DNA of 64,000 nt. It comes from CAVPMW01 sp963706515. Lineage in GTDB: Bacteria; Chloroflexota; Anaerolineae; Anaerolineales; UBA4823. Position numbers and translations under genes: made by a program. The stretch spans positions 124,001-188,000 of the forward strand of contig CAVPMW010000017.1 in assembly GCA_963706515.1 (NCBI GenBank). Reading direction: 5' to 3'. Below, piece by piece: positions 44,552 to 51,923 of the stretch; within the stretch, counting starts at the first letter, position 1, and every line of letters begins with the position of its first letter. The notes under the pieces were generated by a model. The model saw only the letters and a program-made list of their open reading frames with translations, did no database searches and was not told the DNA's origin.

Positions 44552-46027
44552 TCACCACCCAAACAACCTGGCGTATAGCGTGCCAGCGGCTGCTGGCTCG
44601 GGCACCACAAACCACACCCATCCCAGGGTGACGTAAGTAAAGGTAAGGAACCATCCGCCTAGCTGAAGAGTGCGTTTAAAAATATGGTGCATTTCTAATT
44701 TCCCCAGGCGGGGGGTGATCCAGGCTGACCAGCGGTTATTGACGAACAGTCCAAACCCATGCCATAAACCCCAGAATAGAAAGTTCCAGGAGAGCCCGTG
44801 CCACAAGCCGATCAGGGCCATGGTGCTGACCTGGCTGAGCAGGATGATAATCCAGCTTGCCAGCTTTTTGTAGCGAGTGCGCAGGGCGCGGGTGAAAGGA
44901 TTGAAATAATAAGATCGAAACCACTGCGCCAGGGTTATGTTCCAGGAATTCCAGAACGCGACCAGGCTGGATTTTTGATATGGACGGTCAAAATTCTCGG
45001 GCAGGTGGACGCCGATCAGCCGCCCAAAGCCGATCGCGAGGTCGATATATCCGGAAAAATCCAGGTAGATATACAGGCTGTAGGCTACGAGCATTGCCCA
45101 CAGCCAGAAGGAGGAGCGAGTCTGGAAGGCGGTGACTTGATTTAAGGCAACCAATGCCAGGGTATCGGCAAGGACGAATTTTTTAAAGATGCCAATCAAA
45201 ATACGGTACCCCCCCGAGGGAAACTCCTGAGGCGACCAGGCAGGCCAGACTGCTTGCCCGGGGTTGCTCACCTGGCGCAGCTCACCAATAAAACGCTGAG
45301 AACGATCGATCGGCCCTGCTGTAAACGCTGGCCAGAACAGGGCGTAAGCCACAAAATCATCCAGGTTGTAAGCGGGCAAGCGTTTTGTTTGAAAATCGCG
45401 CAAGACATGCAGCAGGCGGAAGGCCAGGTATGAATAACCCAACCAGCGCAGGTCAAATGCGGTAGCCAGGCTCGCCGTCTGACCGAAGAGCTGGCGCAGC
45501 CAACCGCTGGCGGTGCGGGAGAGCAGCTCCGATTTTAAGACGAAGAAGATTAAGACGATCAATATAAAAGCGACGGTCGCCAGACGATCCCGGTGAGTGG
45601 ATACGCCCAGGGCGATGAGAATCAGGGCTGCTGCGAGCAGGAGGAGTGCAGAAACCTGCCAGACCGGTGGAGGGCGGGTTGGAGTGAGACAGCACAATGG
45701 CTGGAAATAGCGCGTGAGGCTGATGATCAAGACCACTGCAGCCAGGAGCAGCAGAGCAATCCAGGAATCCTTTTCAATAGGCTGCCGGATGCCATCTTGA
45801 GTTGGATTGGGTTGAGGTGTGCGCGTGATCGCCCAGACCAGGACAGTCAGGCAGATCGTCAGCGTGGGGAGCCAGAAATCCATATTCCTGAGCGGAAGTA
45901 TGGGTTGAAGCCAATAAATACCGATCGCGCTGGTGACCAGCAAGACTTTAGCCCGCCAGGCATAGGGTGTGAGCCAGGCAATCGTGACCGCTGGCAGCGT
46001 AAAAACCAGGATATGGAAAAGATCCAT
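44552..46027 (-). CDS. MBOAT family membrane O-acyltransferase
   Basis: A 491-residue polytopic membrane protein of the DltB/AlgI/PatA branch of MBOAT. Signature features: DFSGYIDLAIGFGRLIGV, LPENFDRPYQ, FWNSWNITLAQWFRSYY and GLWHGLSWNFLFWGLWHG, holding the conserved His410 and a second His423. About 11-12 hydrophobic helices are visible. The family moves an acyl group from a cytoplasmic donor to an outside acceptor. Compared with AlgI the sequence keeps the expected histidine but has Asn for the usual His in WNITLAQWF (AlgI: WHISL). It lies 21 bases after a 41-residue microprotein gene and just before an SGNH gene, the order of the Dlt-type machines. Confidence 0.9.
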   Translation of the reverse strand: MDLFHILVFTLPAVTIAWLTPYAWRAKVLLVTSAIGIYWLQPILPLRNMDFWLPTLTICLTVLVWAITRTPQPNPTQDGIRQPIEKDSWIALLLLAAVVLIISLTRYFQPLCCLTPTRPPPVWQVSALLLLAAALILIALGVSTHRDRLATVAFILIVLIFFVLKSELLSRTASGWLRQLFGQTASLATAFDLRWLGYSYLAFRLLHVLRDFQTKRLPAYNLDDFVAYALFWPAFTAGPIDRSQRFIGELRQVSNPGQAVWPAWSPQEFPSGGYRILIGIFKKFVLADTLALVALNQVTAFQTRSSFWLWAMLVAYSLYIYLDFSGYIDLAIGFGRLIGVHLPENFDRPYQKSSLVAFWNSWNITLAQWFRSYYFNPFTRALRTRYKKLASWIIILLSQVSTMALIGLWHGLSWNFLFWGLWHGFGLFVNNRWSAWITPRLGKLEMHHIFKRTLQLGGWFLTFTYVTLGWVWFVVPEPAAAGTLYARLFGW

Positions 46028-46048
46028 GTTAGAAGCAGGAAGTTCTCG

Positions 46049-46174
46049 TTAAAAGCCCTGGTAGATCCACTGAGGCGCCTGTCCGGAGGTGAGGACAACG
46101 ATTGCAATCAGTATCAGGCACAGCAGGAGAGCCAGCAGGTTTTCGTAGGTAAAAATGGATTTAAATATTTTCAT
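46049..46174 (-). CDS. DltX-like membrane microprotein of the acylation operon
   Basis: A 41-residue protein, ATG to TAA: a positively charged N-terminus (MKIFKSIFTYEN), one membrane helix (about residues 12-30) and the C-terminal tail PQWIYQGF. DltX of Gram-positive Dlt operons has the same plan and an aromatic-Ile-Tyr-x-x-Phe tail (FIYNEF in the S. aureus protein, as I recall), where the Tyr takes part in acyl transfer together with DltB and DltD. Here Tyr38 has the same spacing to the end. It starts 7 bases after the preceding lipoprotein gene stop and ends 21 bases before the MBOAT start. No strong ribosome site is seen, so coupling to the upstream gene is likely. The assignment is by analogy, not by homology search. 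Confidence 0.72.
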   Translation of the reverse strand: MKIFKSIFTYENLLALLLCLILIAIVVLTSGQAPQWIYQGF

Positions 46175-46181
46175 GCGAGAT

Positions 46182-46586
46182 TCAATGGTAACCGCACATG
46201 CGCCATTCCCCATCCTCGTAGACTGCCCGGTAAACCCGATCTGCCAGGTTAATGGTGAGCACCTCAGCTCCGTAGTTTGCCTTAATCTCCCCGCTGCAGC
46301 TCACCAGAGTGGTGTCCCCATCTTTACCTGATTCAGTGCAGCTGGCATTTTCCAAAGTGGTATCTACGGCCCCGAACGAGTTGAGCTCGAGGCGCGCCTG
46401 GGGTTCCCAGGCGGCACAGGAGAAATTGACCAGGCGCTCATTATCTTTTTTAACCAGTGCTCCCAGATAACCATCGATCGCCCCTGCAGCTCCACCCGTT
46501 GCGTTCTTTTCAGCACAGCTAAATAATCCGCCGAATGCCAGCAGGATGAACAGGGAGCGCAGGAAGGATTTTGTCGCCGATTTCAC
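46182..46586 (-). CDS. Small lipoprotein, first gene of the acylation operon
   Basis: A 134-residue lipoprotein starting at GTG 46586 after GGAGAAAATC: signal sequence KSFLRSLFILLAFGGLFSC with lipobox Cys, then a domain (about residues 30-134) with GAIDGYLGALVKKDNERLVN and EDGEWRMCGYH that resembles DUF4878/NTF2-like surface domains. Cys residues in the domain could form disulfides. It is divergent from folD and is followed 7 bases later by the DltX-like microprotein, so it belongs to the acylation operon. Function unknown. A longer in-frame reading from 46898 crosses folD and is rejected. Confidence 0.72.
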   Translation of the reverse strand: MKSATKSFLRSLFILLAFGGLFSCAEKNATGGAAGAIDGYLGALVKKDNERLVNFSCAAWEPQARLELNSFGAVDTTLENASCTESGKDGDTTLVSCSGEIKANYGAEVLTINLADRVYRAVYEDGEWRMCGYH

Positions 46587-46690
46587 GATTTTCTCCAGGA
46601 AGAGTGTGTTGAGGAGTGCGGCGGTAATTTTACCAAGAATGTCGCGCCGATAATGTGCCGTTTTACATTGCGGGGACGGACAATCGTCCA

Positions 46691-46719
46691 TTGCATTGAA
46701 GTGGATATTCGTGGATAAT
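46691..46719 (+). promoter_or_regulatory. folD promoter
   Basis: TTGCAT, 17 bases, GATAAT, with the folD ATG 18 bases after the -10. The mRNA leader would contain AAAGGAGA as ribosome site. Confidence 0.6.
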
Positions 46720-46737
46720 GAGATAAAGGAGAAAAAT

Positions 46738-47613
46738 ATGACTGCAAGAATAATCGACGGCAAGGAAATCGCGGAAAGAGTCCGCGCCGGTGTAGCCGCG
46801 GACGTAGCGGCGATGGTAGATGCAGGCAAGCCCCGTCCTGGTCTGGCAACGGTGCTGGTTGGGGAAAATCCGGCGTCAAAAGTATACGTGTCTTCCAAGC
46901 AAAAAGCCTGCGCTCAGGTAGGGATTGAATCGTTCGGGTTCAATTATCCTGCGGATGTTACTCAAAAAGAGCTGGAGGAGCTGGTTGCCAACCTAAACGC
47001 CGACCCACGAGTGAACGGCATACTCGTCCAGCTGCCACTGCCAGCCGGTCTGGACGAAGAAGGGGTTCTCAGCGCGATCAGCATCGAGAAAGACGTCGAT
47101 GGTTTTCATCCGATTAACATCGGGCGCCTGGCGCAGAAAGGCCGTGACCCGCTCTTCTCTCCTTGCACTCCGGTTGGCGTAATCTATCTGCTCGATGAGG
47201 TGGGGGTCAAGCTCGAAGGCGCCAATGCTGTTGTGTTGGGGCGCTCTAATATCGTTGGAATGCCTGTCGCGCTGCTCCTGGTGCGCAGGAATGCCACTGT
47301 GACCATCTGTCACTCGCGTTCGAAAGACTTACCGGGAATCTGCAGCGAAGCGGATGTGCTGGTTGCTGCGGTTGGAAGGCCCGAGATGGTCCGGGGAGAT
47401 TGGATCAAACCCGGGGCTGTAGTCATCGACGTAGGCGTTAACCGCATCGAAGATCCGACCCATCCGAAAGGATCACGCCTGGTTGGAGATGTTTGCTTCG
47501 AGGAAGTTAAGGAAGTAGCCGGGGCTATCAGTCCTGTACCGGGCGGGGTCGGGCCGATGACGATAGCAATGCTGCTTAAAAATACCGTACGCTCTGCAAA
47601 GCTGGCAAACTGA
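46738..47613 (+). CDS. folD: Methylenetetrahydrofolate dehydrogenase/cyclohydrolase
   Basis: A 291-residue bifunctional FolD, which interconverts methylene-, methenyl- and formyl-tetrahydrofolate in one-carbon metabolism. Motifs: YVSSKQKACAQVGIESFG (the catalytic Lys in the YxxxK pattern), GILVQLPLPAGLD, FSPCTPVGVIYLL and VVLGRSNIVGMPVALLLVRR for NADP, and PVPGGVGPMTIAMLLKNT. Length is normal. ATG at 46738 follows AAAGGAGA; an upstream in-frame ATG at 46696 overlaps the promoter. It diverges from the acylation operon. Confidence 0.96.
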   Translation: MTARIIDGKEIAERVRAGVAADVAAMVDAGKPRPGLATVLVGENPASKVYVSSKQKACAQVGIESFGFNYPADVTQKELEELVANLNADPRVNGILVQLPLPAGLDEEGVLSAISIEKDVDGFHPINIGRLAQKGRDPLFSPCTPVGVIYLLDEVGVKLEGANAVVLGRSNIVGMPVALLLVRRNATVTICHSRSKDLPGICSEADVLVAAVGRPEMVRGDWIKPGAVVIDVGVNRIEDPTHPKGSRLVGDVCFEEVKEVAGAISPVPGGVGPMTIAMLLKNTVRSAKLAN

Positions 47614-47642
47614 CCAGCAGCACTCAGACCATGCCTGGGGCT

Positions 47643-47676
47643 CACACGCCGACCCGGTTATCAAGGCCGGCGTGTG
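47643..47676 (+). terminator. Hairpin after folD
   Basis: CACACGCCG pairs with CGGCGTGTG around a 16-base loop, 30 bases after the folD stop. It has no long T run, so terminator efficiency is uncertain. Confidence 0.5.
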
Positions 47677-47756
47677 TGTATTTGATCCGTGCTGCGCGGA
47701 AAACACAGGTTTATACTCGCCTCATTAATCTATGTTAAATAGGCAGCATATAGTTC

Positions 47757-47785
47757 TTTCAAAAAATTATACCTTACGGTATAAT
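47757..47785 (+). promoter_or_regulatory. rpmH promoter
   Basis: A perfect TATAAT at 47780-47785 with TTTCAA 17 bases upstream, a weak -35. It lies 85 bases before rpmH and would drive the rpmH-rnpA-yidD-yidC-jag string. Confidence 0.5.
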
Positions 47786-47870
47786 CAGCATTCGCCCAGC
47801 GCGGGTGCCTGAAATGCGCGCATATTTTCTGGTCCGCCGGGTTTAGATCGAATATTAATAAGGAAGTAAG

Positions 47871-48047
47871 ATGCCAAAGCGAACATATCAACCAAAAATA
47901 CGCCGCAGGGTTCGGGTACATGGATTCCGGGCACGTATGGCAGATGCGGATGGACGCAAAGTATTAAAAGCCCGCCGGGCAAGAGGCCGCTATCGCCTGA
48001 CTGTGCGTATGAATAACCATGTTAAGAAGATCAACTGGAACGTTTAG
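47871..48047 (+). CDS. rpmH: 50S ribosomal protein L34
   Basis: A 58-residue, very basic L34: MPKRTYQPKIRRRVRVHGFR ... GRKVLKARRARGRYRLTV. The conserved KRTYQPxxRRR start and the GRxVLxxRRxKGR core are present, but the C-terminal part is longer than the usual 44-47 residues (ends NNHVKKINWNV). ATG follows AAGGAAG. It is first in the classical rpmH-rnpA-yidD-yidC-jag cluster. Confidence 0.93.
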   Translation: MPKRTYQPKIRRRVRVHGFRARMADADGRKVLKARRARGRYRLTVRMNNHVKKINWNV

Positions 48048-48121
48048 GGTTATCCAGGATCCAGAGCTGCATTTGTGCAAAGCGCGGATAAAGAAAGCGA
48101 AGGACGGCCTGAGAAAAAAGG

Positions 48122-48472
48122 GTGAAGAGCAGGTTTCGCCTGACCAAGTTAGCCGATTTCCAGCGGGTGCGGCGAGATGGCAAGTCTTATGCCCACCCGC
48201 TAATTGTGTTAATCGCTGCCCCCAACTACCAGGAAATAACGCGTTGGGGAGTAGTTGCAGGTCGTTCTGTGGGTAACGCAGTCCAACGCAACCGAGCCAA
48301 ACGCCGTATTCGTGCAGCAATTCAGGCAGGCATTAATCGGACGGTACTGGGGTGGGATATCATTCTAATCGCCCGCCCGCCAGTCCTAGATGCCAGCTTT
48401 GCTGAGATCTGTAAAACGATCGAAGGGCTGCTGTTCAAGGCGCAGCTCACGCACGAGACACTCAATGGCTGA
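48122..48472 (+). CDS. rnpA: Ribonuclease P protein component
   Basis: The protein subunit of RNase P, which helps the RNA subunit trim the 5' ends of tRNAs. 116 residues; the RNR motif region reads GNAVQRNRAKRRIRAAI, and RLTKLADFQRVRRDGKSYAH is the usual N-terminal start. Start is GTG at 48122 after AAAAAGG. It overlaps the next gene yidD by 8 bases, indicating coupling. Confidence 0.94.
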   Translation: MKSRFRLTKLADFQRVRRDGKSYAHPLIVLIAAPNYQEITRWGVVAGRSVGNAVQRNRAKRRIRAAIQAGINRTVLGWDIILIARPPVLDASFAEICKTIEGLLFKAQLTHETLNG

Positions 48473-48797
48473 TTCAACCTCTTCCAGAAAATATACCGAC
48501 CACCAGCATGTATCCAGCGCTGTGGATCAGGATCTACCTGCTGAGCCGCGCCTGCGAGATTTGCCGGTTACACTAGCTAATCTGCCCCGTTTCGCATTGC
48601 TTGTCCTCATCCGGATCTATCAGGCCACGTTTTCGCGCACCCTGCCAGCGGATACTTGCCGCTTCTATCCAACATGCTCACACTATGGCTACCAGGCGAT
48701 CTACAAACACGGCGCGATCAAGGGCGGTCTGCTTGCTGTCTGGCGCGTGCTTCGCTGCAATCCGTTCAATAAGGGTGGGTTCGACCCGGTTCCTTAG
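48465..48797 (+). CDS. yidD: Membrane protein insertion efficiency factor YidD
   Basis: A 110-residue YidD family protein. The core reads RIYQATFSRTLPADTCRFYPTCSHYGYQAIYKHGA in parts, and GGLLAVWRVLRCNPFNKGGFDPVP at the end, with the Cys and PTCSxYxxxAI pattern of the family. An N-terminal Ser/Asp-rich extension of about 35 residues precedes it. The protein is peripheral to the inner membrane and helps YidC. ATG at 48465 overlaps the rnpA stop. Confidence 0.93.
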   Translation: MADSTSSRKYTDHQHVSSAVDQDLPAEPRLRDLPVTLANLPRFALLVLIRIYQATFSRTLPADTCRFYPTCSHYGYQAIYKHGAIKGGLLAVWRVLRCNPFNKGGFDPVP

Positions 48798-48821
48798 AAA
48801 AGAAAAGATTTCGAAACGAGT

Positions 48822-49919
48822 ATGAAAATAAAAATCGTATTGACATTTATCCTGTTTATCCTGGCAGGCGCTATCATCAGCGGCTGTGCAGGCGGAGCAG
48901 GGATTTATAACAGCTGGCCGGGTATGACCGTTGACGATGCGCGCGGCCTGGTTTACCTCGCCCATGGCGTTAATATCTATGCGGTTAACCTGAGTAATGG
49001 CACAGAGAAGTGGCGTTACCCGGAACAACCCAACAATAAGGTGGCTTTCTATGTTCCACCGGCGCTTACCAAGGATAACCAACTTATAGTCGGCTCTTAC
49101 GATCACAAAATCTACAGCATCAACCCAGATAACGGTCAGCAGATCCAGGGTGAATGGCCGTTCACCGAAGCGACCGACCTGTATGTAGCTGGTGCCTTGA
49201 CCAAGGATAGCTCGGTGTATGTGCCCAATAATGACTACAACCTGTATGGACTCGATACAGATGGCAAGCTTCTTTGGACATTTACCGCAGATCAATCGCT
49301 GTGGTCGACTCCAGTGAGCGATGGGAAAGCCCTCTACCAGGCATCGATGGATCATTCAGTCTATGCCATTGATCCGGAGACCGGTAAGCAGCTTTGGCAA
49401 TCGACCAAGCTGAGCGGATCGATTTCTGGTACGCCGACCCTGGGTGAAGACGGTAAGCTATATTTCGGCACCTATGGGGATGAAATGGTCGCCATGGATA
49501 CCAGGAATGGAGAGGTTCTCTGGCAAACGCCCGTATCCAGTTGGGTGTGGGGCGGTCCCGCCTTAAATGATGGGAAATTATATTTTGGAGACATGGAAGG
49601 CAACCTCTACGCCTTGGACGCTGCAACTGGAGCCATCAAATGGAACAAGGAGAAAGCTGCTCAAGGCTCGATTGTAGGCGCGCCTTTGGTGATCGATCAA
49701 ACACTTTACTTCACCGCGAAGGATGGTACACTTTATACGGCAGATACCGCGACCGGTACTCCGGGTTGGCACCAACTTATAGGTGGAGCCTTGTATGGTT
49801 CGCCTGTCCAGGCAGGTGATAAAATCCTGGTAGCACCGCTCAATACGGAGAATTTGCTTTACGCTTTCGATAAAAATGGGAATCAGGCCTGGTCGCCGTA
49901 TAAACCAGAGAAAAAATAA
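48822..49919 (+). CDS. PQQ-repeat beta-propeller lipoprotein
   Basis: A 365-residue lipoprotein: signal peptide MKIKIVLTFILFILAGAIIS with lipobox GC, then about seven PQQ/BamB-like propeller repeats (such as DHSVYAIDPETGKQLW and MEGNLYALDAATGAIKW). BamB-like proteins aid membrane-protein assembly in Gram-negatives; here the gene sits between yidD and yidC, 36 bases before the latter, which suggests a role in membrane-protein insertion or quality control. That role is inference from position. No pyrroloquinoline chemistry is implied. Confidence 0.88.
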   Translation: MKIKIVLTFILFILAGAIISGCAGGAGIYNSWPGMTVDDARGLVYLAHGVNIYAVNLSNGTEKWRYPEQPNNKVAFYVPPALTKDNQLIVGSYDHKIYSINPDNGQQIQGEWPFTEATDLYVAGALTKDSSVYVPNNDYNLYGLDTDGKLLWTFTADQSLWSTPVSDGKALYQASMDHSVYAIDPETGKQLWQSTKLSGSISGTPTLGEDGKLYFGTYGDEMVAMDTRNGEVLWQTPVSSWVWGGPALNDGKLYFGDMEGNLYALDAATGAIKWNKEKAAQGSIVGAPLVIDQTLYFTAKDGTLYTADTATGTPGWHQLIGGALYGSPVQAGDKILVAPLNTENLLYAFDKNGNQAWSPYKPEKK

Positions 49920-49955
49920 GGGTGAAGATGGTATTCTGTCGTAAGGTAAATCTGC

Positions 49956-50822
49956 ATGGCTGAAATCGGTCAAATATTTAACATCATACTCTTCCAGCCG
50001 ATGGTAAATGCTTTGATGCTGTTGTATAGCATCATTGGGAATTATGGGATCGCGATCATCCTTTTTACAATCCTGATCCGGTTGCTCCTTTACCCGCTTA
50101 CTGTAAAGCAGATAAAAGGGGCTTCAGCCATGCAAGAATTCCAAAAATCGGAAAAGTGGCAGGATCTGCAGAAGAAATATAAGGACGATAAGCAGAAGCT
50201 TCAACAAGAACAAATGAAGCTGTATCAGGAAATGGGGATCAACCCATTATCTTCTTGCTTGCCGACGCTGCTGCAGCTGCCTATATTAATCGGCATCTAC
50301 CAGGCAATCTCGCGCTGCCTGGCAGTAACGCCGCTGCAGATGACCAACCTTCAAGCCGAGCTCTATCCGTTTATCAATGCGGCCAAGCTGATCCCGGTGA
50401 ACAATCAATTCCTGTGGTTCAACCTTAGCCAACCGGAAAAATTGTACCTGCCATTCCTGGCATTCGGCATACCCGTCATGGCGATCATCGTGGTCATTAC
50501 CACCTATATGCAATCCAAACTGATGACCCCTCCTGCGCAACCTGGCGACCAGGGAGCAGGGATGACCCAGGCGATGAACCTGTACATGCCCTTCTTTATG
50601 GGGTATCTGGCGCTTACCTTCAACGCAGGCTTATCCTTGTATCTCATCGTAACGAACGTCGTTTCAATTGCCCAGTATGCAGCGATGGGGAAGCTCAACT
50701 GGGAAGCGATCGTGCCCTGGCGTAAGCCAGCTAAGCCAGCCCCCAAGATTGCCGCCTCAACCTCGACAAAAAGTAAAAAGCCCACCCAGAAGGCGCTGCC
50801 AAAAGCAAAGGGGAAGAATTAA
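49956..50822 (+). CDS. yidC: Membrane protein insertase YidC
   Basis: A 288-residue Oxa1/YidC/Alb3 insertase without the large periplasmic domain of Gram-negative YidC, as in Gram-positives. The conserved region GNYGIAIILFTILIRLLLYP, the cytoplasmic coiled pair (EFQKSEKWQDLQKKYKDD), NPLSSCLPTLLQLPILIGIY and the terminal Lys-rich ribosome-binding tail (STKSKKPTQKALPKAKGKN) are present. The Arg in TILIRLL matches the hydrophilic-groove Arg. It follows the PQQ lipoprotein in the rpmH cluster and is followed by jag. Confidence 0.94.
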   Translation: MAEIGQIFNIILFQPMVNALMLLYSIIGNYGIAIILFTILIRLLLYPLTVKQIKGASAMQEFQKSEKWQDLQKKYKDDKQKLQQEQMKLYQEMGINPLSSCLPTLLQLPILIGIYQAISRCLAVTPLQMTNLQAELYPFINAAKLIPVNNQFLWFNLSQPEKLYLPFLAFGIPVMAIIVVITTYMQSKLMTPPAQPGDQGAGMTQAMNLYMPFFMGYLALTFNAGLSLYLIVTNVVSIAQYAAMGKLNWEAIVPWRKPAKPAPKIAASTSTKSKKPTQKALPKAKGKN

Positions 50823-50832
50823 ACACCAAAGC

Positions 50833-50851
50833 TCCCCCGCCTGTCGGGGGA
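50833..50851 (+). repeat. Stem-loop between yidC and jag
   Basis: TCCCCCG pairs exactly with CGGGGGA around CCTGT, in the 77-base gap; no T run follows, so it may stabilise or partly separate the two transcripts. Confidence 0.45.
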
Positions 50852-50899
50852 TATCTTGCTCGTCTCGTGTAATAAAACCATCCAGAGAGGTAGCTCTGT

Positions 50900-51692
50900 A
50901 TGAATGAATCCCGCACAAGCCTGGAAATCATTGCCCCCAGCATCGAGGAAGCGATCGCAAAAGGCCTGGAAGATTTAGGATTGACCGAAGAAGAAGTGGA
51001 AGTCGAAGTGCTGGATCCAGGCAGCCGTGGGCTGTTTGGCTTGGGCTCACGCCAGGCGCGCGTGCGGCTTAAGATCCGCTCTGAAGGCGATTCAGATCTC
51101 GAGCCGGATTTATTAATTGTCGGAGAAACTGTCGAAGAGGAAGAGTTCGAGGAGATCGACCTTGAGGTCGAATTTGCCGCCCCAGAACCATCCTACGGCA
51201 GGGAGCTGGCGGGCGAGCAAGATCTTGAAGCTGAGATTGCCCAGGCAGTGGTTGAGGATTTGCTCACCAAGATGCACGTCAGAGCTTCGGTGAGCGCGCG
51301 CATGGGTGAAAAGGATGAAGAACGCGGCAGAGCAGCCTTGTACGTGAACATCAATGGCAACGATCTATCGATTCTAATCGGCCCTCGCGCGGAGACGCTG
51401 GACGCGCTCCAATACATCACCGGCTTGATTTTAGCCAAGGAACTGGGACGTTCGGTGCCCGTAGTGCTCGACGTACAGGGATTCCGGGCGCGGCGCGAGC
51501 AGCAGCTGCGCCAGCTTGCACGGCGCATGGCGGACCAGGCGATCAGGACCGGGCGCCGCCAGGTGCTCGAGCCGATGCCCGCCAGCGAGCGGCGCTTGAT
51601 CCATATCGAGCTGCGCGATCACCCCGAGGTGTTCACCGAGAGCGATTGGCGAAGAACCCCGCCGAAAAGTGACGATCGTCCCAAAGCCTTGA
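50900..51692 (+). CDS. jag: SpoIIIJ-associated RNA-binding protein Jag/KhpB, frameshifted near the 3' end
   Basis: A Jag protein: N-terminal Jag_N domain (SLEIIAPSIEEAIAKGLEDL ... LDPGSRGLFGLGSRQA), an acidic middle, a KH-type segment (INGNDLSILIGPRAETLDAL) and an R3H RNA-binding domain (RRLIHIELRDHPEV). The unrepaired frame runs to 51763, into the tRNA-Glu gene, with non-family sequence. Removing one base at 51641-51645 restores ESIGEEPRRKVTIVPKP and a stop at 51692, the usual Jag ending; length is 3n+1 and the repaired product has 263 residues. The family partners YidC and influences division. ATG follows AGAGAGGTAG. Confidence 0.9.
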
Positions 51693-51748
51693 CTGTACTT
51701 AGGGATTGCTTGACCCTGGGGGTACGGGGTGGTAAAATCCCGTCGCTT

Positions 51749-51824
51749 GCCCCCATCGTCTAGGGGACCAGGACGCAGCCCTTTCAAGGCTAAAACCAGG
51801 GTTCGAATCCCTGTGGGGGCACCA
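51749..51824 (+). tRNA. trnE: tRNA-Glu (TTC)
   Basis: A cloverleaf with acceptor arm GCCCCCA/TGGGGGC, D-arm with GTCTAGGGGACCAGGAC, anticodon loop CTTTCAA (anticodon TTC), T-arm CCAGGGTTCGAATCCCTG, and an encoded CCA end. The anticodon stem has one mismatch at its first pair. It follows jag and is terminated by a hairpin at 51833-51866. Confidence 0.95.
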
Positions 51825-51832
51825 TAATTGTG

Positions 51833-51866
51833 AAAGCCGCCTGTCAGTGAGAATAGGCGGTTTTTA
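51833..51866 (+). terminator. tRNA-Glu terminator
   Basis: CCGCCT pairs with AGGCGG, extended by AAAG/TTTT, and is followed by a T run (TTTTT), 8 bases after the tRNA 3' end. Confidence 0.8.
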
Positions 51867-51923
51867 AATTCAGGGAACAGAAATCGGGCTAATTCGTCTA
51901 TTATCAATTGAAGGAGGTGATAG

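Noticed and set aside
46710..46718. A TTATCCACG sequence, near the DnaA-box consensus, with a second TATCCAC nearby
   Set aside because: Only one near-match and one weak match are seen, there is no dnaA or dnaN gene in the window, and the site overlaps the folD promoter; not enough for oriC.
50833..50851. The yidC-jag hairpin as a strong terminator
   Set aside because: No T run follows and the gene order is normally cotranscribed; kept only as a stem-loop.
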